From contig CAYJXJ010000031.1 in the NCBI GenBank assembly GCA_964374095.1, positions 1 to 33,686 on the forward strand: 33,686 bases of DNA. The letters are read 5' to 3'. This document shows positions 29,941 through 33,686 of this stretch, piece after piece. The DNA is from CAYJXJ01 sp964374095. Lineage in GTDB: Bacteria; Elusimicrobiota; Elusimicrobia; UBA1565; UBA9628. The position numbers and the translations under genes are program-made. Within the stretch, counting starts at the first letter, position 1, and each line of letters begins with the position of its first letter. The notes below the pieces were generated by a model. That model saw nothing but the letters and a program-made list of their open reading frames with translations, was not told the DNA's origin and did not search any database.

Positions 29941-30969
29941 CTAGAACTTGACGGTGAGAGACGCCTGGTGGTGCGAGCCCAGCGAGCCCCAGGGCACGAA
30001 GGCGTAGTCCAGGGAGTACTTAAGGTAGCCCAGGCCGATCCCCGAAGAAAGGCCGCTCAAGCCGCTGACCTCCCCGAGGCTCCGGGAGTTGAAGCCCAGC
30101 CTGGCCGCGCCCGCCCAGTCGACGCGCAGGGTTCGCCGGTACTCGATTCCCAGCGCGCCGTAAGACGAACTCTCCCGCGGCAACACCGCCTCCCCCGCCA
30201 ACGTGACGCTCTCGCCGAGCCTGAATGCGGCGCCGGATCTCACGGCGAAGGGCAGGACCTCGGACTCCTTGTCGAACCTCAGAACGCCGCCCATGTTCTG
30301 CACCACCAGCGCCAGCTTGATCTTCCCGTCCCGGTAGGCGGGGCTCAGAATTCCCGCGTCGAACGTAGCGGTCTGCCGCGACCGGGACAGTTGCGAGCGC
30401 ACGTACTTGGCCGAGATTCCGACGGCATAGCCGTTGATCCAGGCCCATTCATCCCGGCGGTCCTCATCGTAATCGTCGTCGTTTCGGGCGAGTTCGTGCC
30501 GCGGCGTCTCGCGGAAGCGGTAGGCGTAGGAGGCCACGAGGGCGAGGTCGTAGGGATTGAAGTTCCCCTGCTCGACGCCCGCGATGTCGGTCTCGGTGAC
30601 GGTCCCGGCGGATAAATAATGGATCGCGCCGCCGGCCGCGCCGTAGCGGTCGAGGTTGTGGGCGTAGGCGGCATAGTCCATGGAGATGGTGTCGAGATAT
30701 TCGGCGTGCATAAGCAGGGCCGAGCGCTTCTCGACTTCAACCATGGCGGCCGGGTTCCAGTACACGGCCCCGGCGTCGTCGACCACGGCGGCGTAGGCCT
30801 CGCCCATCGCCACGGCCCGCGCCCCCACCCCCAAGCGCAGAAAGGGCGCACCCGATGCAGCCCGCGAATAGCCCCCCAACCCCCCCGCCCAAGCCGGTCC
30901 CGCCGCCAGAGCCAAGGCGAGGCATACGAGGAATGTGTCAGATGTTGAGACGTGACCCCTCATCCTCAT
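29941..30969 (-). CDS. PorV/PorQ-family outer-membrane beta-barrel protein
   Basis: The 342-residue protein has a signal peptide (to about AWAGG, residue 30). The conserved family opening is FLRLGVGARAVAMGEAYAAVVDDAGAVYWNPAAM. Alternating beta strands run to a C-terminal SLTVKF, the aromatic end of an outer-membrane barrel. Family members resemble FadL-type barrels; in Bacteroidota, PorV shuttles proteins in type IX secretion. Here it is directly coupled (ATGA overlap) to an FN3 protein with a C-terminal sorting-like domain, which supports a helper or attachment role for that protein. A direct demonstration of type IX secretion is not possible from this window. Confidence 0.88.
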   Translation of the reverse strand: MRMRGHVSTSDTFLVCLALALAAGPAWAGGLGGYSRAASGAPFLRLGVGARAVAMGEAYAAVVDDAGAVYWNPAAMVEVEKRSALLMHAEYLDTISMDYAAYAHNLDRYGAAGGAIHYLSAGTVTETDIAGVEQGNFNPYDLALVASYAYRFRETPRHELARNDDDYDEDRRDEWAWINGYAVGISAKYVRSQLSRSRQTATFDAGILSPAYRDGKIKLALVVQNMGGVLRFDKESEVLPFAVRSGAAFRLGESVTLAGEAVLPRESSSYGALGIEYRRTLRVDWAGAARLGFNSRSLGEVSGLSGLSSGIGLGYLKYSLDYAFVPWGSLGSHHQASLTVKF

Positions 30970-33431
30970 CGCTCGACGACCACCTTGAAGGTCCCGCGCG
31001 CGCCGCTGCCTTCGATGAGCGCGAGATAGACCCCGCTCGCGGCGGGCCTCCCGGACTCGTCCCTGCCGTTCCAGGTCGCCATGCCCGAGGCGTTGGCATT
31101 CAACTCTCTAAGCACCCCTCCCAGGACGCCGTAGAGGCGCACCTTGGCCGCGGCCGGGAGATTGATGAAGGTCACCCCGGCATGCCCCGAGCCCGGCCGG
31201 AAGGGATTGGGGAATACCTTGACCCGCGAGAGATCGTCGGCGGGATCGACCTGCATGATCTGGAAGGTGGAGAAGTGCGGGAGACGCGCGCTCACCGCGT
31301 TGGCGGCGGGATCCGGGGTCGAGACCAGGGGGACCCATACCCCGCGCCCCGGATCGTGGCGCGCGAGGACGAACTTGGTCTCGTCCAACCCGGACCTCAA
31401 GGGCTCGGTGTATCCGACCGATAGGTTCACCGTACCCACGGGCTGAACGGGAGGCGTCAGGGTGATTTCCACGCCGACGCCCGTGGCCTGCAGGCCCGCC
31501 CCGGGAGCCGGGAAGCTCGCGGGGACGCTGGCCGCCACGGAGACGGCATCTACGAAGGCGCCCGGCGCGATCTCCAGAACGACCGGGCCGCTGGCGGCGC
31601 TGAGCGTGATGGTCTGGGAGTCGCCGGCCGCCACGCTTTGGGCCGCGGCGGCGGTTTTCGTCGAACCCAGGCTCGTGTAGGCCGTCGGCACGCTGTTGTT
31701 ATTGACGGCCCTGACCTCGACATGATAGACCGTTGTCAGAACCAGGGCGGAAAACGCCGCCGAGACGGCCGTCGTCGTCGAGGTCTTGTTGCCGCCGAAG
31801 CCGTTGGCGCCGGGCGAGGCCCCCGTGGAGAGGACCGCCTCGTAGCGCACCCCCGCGCCGTTGCCCGCGGAAGTCCAGTTGGCCTGGATCGAGGACACCG
31901 AGACGCCGCTAAAGCTCGCGGTCCCCGGCGGCACGGCCCAAGTCGAGGTCGAACCCAAGCTGACCGCGGACGTGAATCCTCCCACGAAATTCAAGGCCAT
32001 GACATCCAGGAAGTAGGTGACGTTGGCGGACAGTCCCCCGAACGTCGTCGCGGTGCTGAGGGTCAGGCTCGATCCCACGACCGCGCTCAAGGCTGAATCC
32101 GTCGCGATTCGAGCCAGGAAGCGCGTTCCCGCCGGGTTGGAGTTGGGACTCCAGTTGGCGATGACCTGGCCGGTGGTCACGCCGCTCAAGGCCGCGGCCA
32201 CGGGCGCGTTGGGGAGCGTCACCGTGGAGCCCAGGCTTGCGAAGGCGGTCAGAAGTCCGTTGTTGTTGATCGCCCGGACTTCGACGTGGTAGGTCGTATT
32301 GACGCCGAGCCCGCCGAAGAGGACGGAGGTCGCGGCCGTCACGCTGGCGATATTGCCGCTGAAGGCGTTGCCGCCGGGTCCCGCGCCCGTCGAGAGCACC
32401 GCCTCGTAGCGGATTCCCGCGCCGTTGCCCCCCGCTGTCCAGTTGGCCTGGATGGAGGAGGCGGTCACGCCGGAAAGGGCGGCGGCGACCGGGGGGACGG
32501 CTAGGGTCGAGGTGGCCGTCAAGACCGCGGCGGTCGAGACCCCGCCGACGAAATTGACCGAGACCACCTGGCTGAAGTAGGTCGTGTTGGCGGAGAGCCC
32601 CGAGAACGTGGCGGAGCTGTTGGCGGTAAGGCTCGAACCGGCGACCGACGCAAAGGCGGAATCGAGGGCGATGACGGCCAGATACCGCGTGCCCGCGGGA
32701 TTGCCGCTGTCCCCCCACGTGGCGGTGATTTGGCCGGCCGCGATCCCGGTCGGCGAGCCCGGGGTGGGGACCTGGGCCAGAGTCGCGGTGGAGCCCAGGT
32801 TCGTGTAGGCGGTGGGGACGGAGTTGTTGTTGATGGCCCGCGCCGCGATGAAATGGCTCGTGTTCACCGCCAGCCCGCTGAAAATCGCCGAGGTGTTGGC
32901 GGTGGCGGAGGTGACGTTGCCGAAGAAGCCGTTTGTCTGGGGCGAGGCCCCGGTCGAGCGGATGACCTCGAAGCGGATGCCCGCCCCGTTGACCGACTCC
33001 CAGCCGACCGAGAAGCTCGATACGGCGACGCCGGTAAACGGGAAGGCGATGGTCAAGGGCGCCGCGGCCAACGTGGAGGTGGCCTTGGCGGCATTGAAGC
33101 CGGCGTACTCCGAATCGGGCTTGGTGGAGTTCTTGACCTGGAACCAGTAGCTGGTGTTGGCGGACAGGTTCGAGAAGGCGACCGCGGCTTGGCCCAAAGA
33201 CCCGAGTCCGGATGAGATCGTGGTCGAAAACTCATTGGCGCTGAGAACGATCGTCGGCGTCGAGACGCTCGCGATGCTCCAGCCGACGGAAAGGGAGCCC
33301 GACGACAGGGTGGTGAGCGCGACGTTGGTCACGTCGTCGGCCGAAACCCGGACCGGAAGGGTCCCGAGAGCCGAGGCCAGGAGCCCGGCGAGCGGCAGGG
33401 CGTGAGATCGGGATCGCAAGCGCCTCATCAT
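30966..33431 (-). CDS. Secreted protein with six fibronectin-III repeats and a PNPF-type C-terminal domain
   Basis: The 821-residue protein begins MMRRLRSRSHALPLAGLLASALG, a basic signal peptide. Six FN3-like repeats of about 90-95 residues follow, with two alternating types: one with NGAGxRYEAVLSTG...YHVEVRAxNNN, the other with NPAGTRxLAxIAxDSA...YFxxVxxxNFVGG. Then come a beta domain (IAPGAFVDAVSVAAS...) and a C-terminal domain VKVFPNPFRPGSGHAGVTFINLP, with VRLYGVLGGVLREL, WNGRDESGRPAASGVYLALI and FKVVVER. That last domain is the FlgD-Ig/T9SS-CTD-like fold seen on exported proteins. I start at ATG 33431 because upstream codons lie in a tandem repeat. The PorV-like gene overlaps the stop. 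Confidence 0.87.
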   Translation of the reverse strand: MMRRLRSRSHALPLAGLLASALGTLPVRVSADDVTNVALTTLSSGSLSVGWSIASVSTPTIVLSANEFSTTISSGLGSLGQAAVAFSNLSANTSYWFQVKNSTKPDSEYAGFNAAKATSTLAAAPLTIAFPFTGVAVSSFSVGWESVNGAGIRFEVIRSTGASPQTNGFFGNVTSATANTSAIFSGLAVNTSHFIAARAINNNSVPTAYTNLGSTATLAQVPTPGSPTGIAAGQITATWGDSGNPAGTRYLAVIALDSAFASVAGSSLTANSSATFSGLSANTTYFSQVVSVNFVGGVSTAAVLTATSTLAVPPVAAALSGVTASSIQANWTAGGNGAGIRYEAVLSTGAGPGGNAFSGNIASVTAATSVLFGGLGVNTTYHVEVRAINNNGLLTAFASLGSTVTLPNAPVAAALSGVTTGQVIANWSPNSNPAGTRFLARIATDSALSAVVGSSLTLSTATTFGGLSANVTYFLDVMALNFVGGFTSAVSLGSTSTWAVPPGTASFSGVSVSSIQANWTSAGNGAGVRYEAVLSTGASPGANGFGGNKTSTTTAVSAAFSALVLTTVYHVEVRAVNNNSVPTAYTSLGSTKTAAAAQSVAAGDSQTITLSAASGPVVLEIAPGAFVDAVSVAASVPASFPAPGAGLQATGVGVEITLTPPVQPVGTVNLSVGYTEPLRSGLDETKFVLARHDPGRGVWVPLVSTPDPAANAVSARLPHFSTFQIMQVDPADDLSRVKVFPNPFRPGSGHAGVTFINLPAAAKVRLYGVLGGVLRELNANASGMATWNGRDESGRPAASGVYLALIEGSGARGTFKVVVER

Positions 33432-33462
33432 ACCATTCCGGCGGGCCCGGCCCGCGCTACAT

Positions 33463-33531
33463 GTCACTTCATGGCTACAAGTCACTTCATGGCTACAAGT
33501 CACTTCATGGCTACAAGCGACTTCATGGCTA
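33463..33531. repeat. 18-bp tandem repeat, nearly four copies
   Basis: GTCACTTCATGGCTACAA occurs three times perfectly (33463-33480, 33481-33498, 33499-33516) and a fourth, partial, copy changes GTC to GCG. It fills the gap between the stop of the upstream gene and the FN3 gene; the fourth copy includes that stop. On the minus strand every unit contains ATGAAGTGA, a start-Lys-stop unit. A GC palindrome (33441-33455) lies between it and the FN3 start. Confidence 0.85.
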
Positions 33532-33686
33532 GCGGCTCCAGGACGCCCGGTCGAGGACCCCGCCGTCGTCGGCGATGAACTCCAGGGCCATGCGCTTGTC
33601 CGAGATCATCAGGAGGGCGAGCCCGTGACGCAGGCGCATGACCTCCAGCCACTCGGGCGGCTCGTGCTCGCGGCGCTTCAGCTTGG
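33529..33686 (-). CDS. C-terminal fragment of an unidentified protein (runs off the window)
   Basis: The last 51 codons of a minus-strand gene are visible, ending in TAG at 33531-33529. The residues include KRREHEPPEWLEVMRLRHG and LALLMISDKRMALEFIADD, then GGVLDRASWSR. Codon use matches the neighbours, so this is likely a true gene end. A strand-rich ending with a final ADDGGVLDRxxWSR could belong to several families; I cannot assign one. The gene lies upstream of, and on the same strand as, the FN3/PorV pair and may be part of the same transcript. Confidence 0.6.
   Translation of the reverse strand, partial: KLKRREHEPPEWLEVMRLRHGLALLMISDKRMALEFIADDGGVLDRASWSR

Noticed and set aside
33463..33531. 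CRISPR array
   Set aside because: The 18-bp units are contiguous with no spacers, so this is a simple tandem repeat.

Overview
This is a GC-rich, gene-dense bacterial chromosome segment with short intergenic gaps and long co-directional runs. I see no rRNA, phage, insertion sequence or CRISPR. The best guess for the lineage is Elusimicrobiota or a related Gram-negative phylum. The pointers are a PorV/PorQ-type outer-membrane protein coupled to a fibronectin-III protein with a PNPF-type C-terminal sorting-like domain, many secreted proteins of unknown function, and the high GC. This is inference; no rRNA or full marker set is present.

Layout. 0-1.7 kb: a DUF4097-type repeat protein, an intergenic patch of hairpins, tRNA-Leu(CAA) and a secreted protein. 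1.7-4.4 kb (minus): a small secreted or leader peptide, an ABC-2-like permease and a divergent polysaccharide deacetylase, behind a clear sigma70 promoter. 4.6-8.5 kb (minus): an envelope operon in the order M23 peptidase, bactofilin, SurA/PpiD-like anchor, PfkB sugar kinase, ABC ATPase. The ATPase probably serves the permease downstream. 8.7-16.3 kb (plus): a secreted HD-domain protein, a protein with two seven-bladed WD40 propellers around one transmembrane helix, an 18-codon leader overlapping alaS, alaS itself, and a coupled pair of small paralogues. 16.3-16.9 kb: a HEPN-like remnant, tRNA-Arg(CCG) and a small CGKC membrane protein. 17-20.3 kb (minus): a leucine/isovalerate degradation operon (methylcrotonyl-CoA carboxylase beta, methylglutaconyl-CoA hydratase, HMG-CoA lyase) that lacks the biotin-carrying alpha subunit. 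20.6-23.1 kb (minus): a quinone-oxidoreductase-like MDR protein and an AidB-like acyl-CoA dehydrogenase.

23.1-24.0 kb is the most unusual part. It has a REP-like palindrome, a strong sigma70 promoter and a structured RNA with an apparent terminator/antiterminator switch. Downstream is a 67-residue ORF preceded by a Shine-Dalgarno sequence complementary to the canonical 16S tail over 12 nt. 24-29.4 kb holds a frameshifted gene of unknown family, a PAP2 phosphatase, a lower-GC secreted protein, an M19 dipeptidase and a lower-GC AAA/DUF4143 ATPase with a palindromic operator. 29.8-33.7 kb holds tRNA-Tyr(GTA), the PorV-like protein, the FN3 protein, an 18-bp tandem repeat and the 3' end of one more gene.

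Three patterns cross the window. (1) At least eight transcription units have a TAnnnT -10 box only 5-8 nt before an ATG or GTG with no Shine-Dalgarno, which predicts widespread leaderless transcripts. (2) Nine gene pairs join by a 4-nt NTGA overlap. (3) Three families of dispersed palindromes (core arms TTTACTCCCAG, CCTCCACC and CTTCCA) recur mostly between genes, but one copy forms part of a signal-peptide coding sequence.
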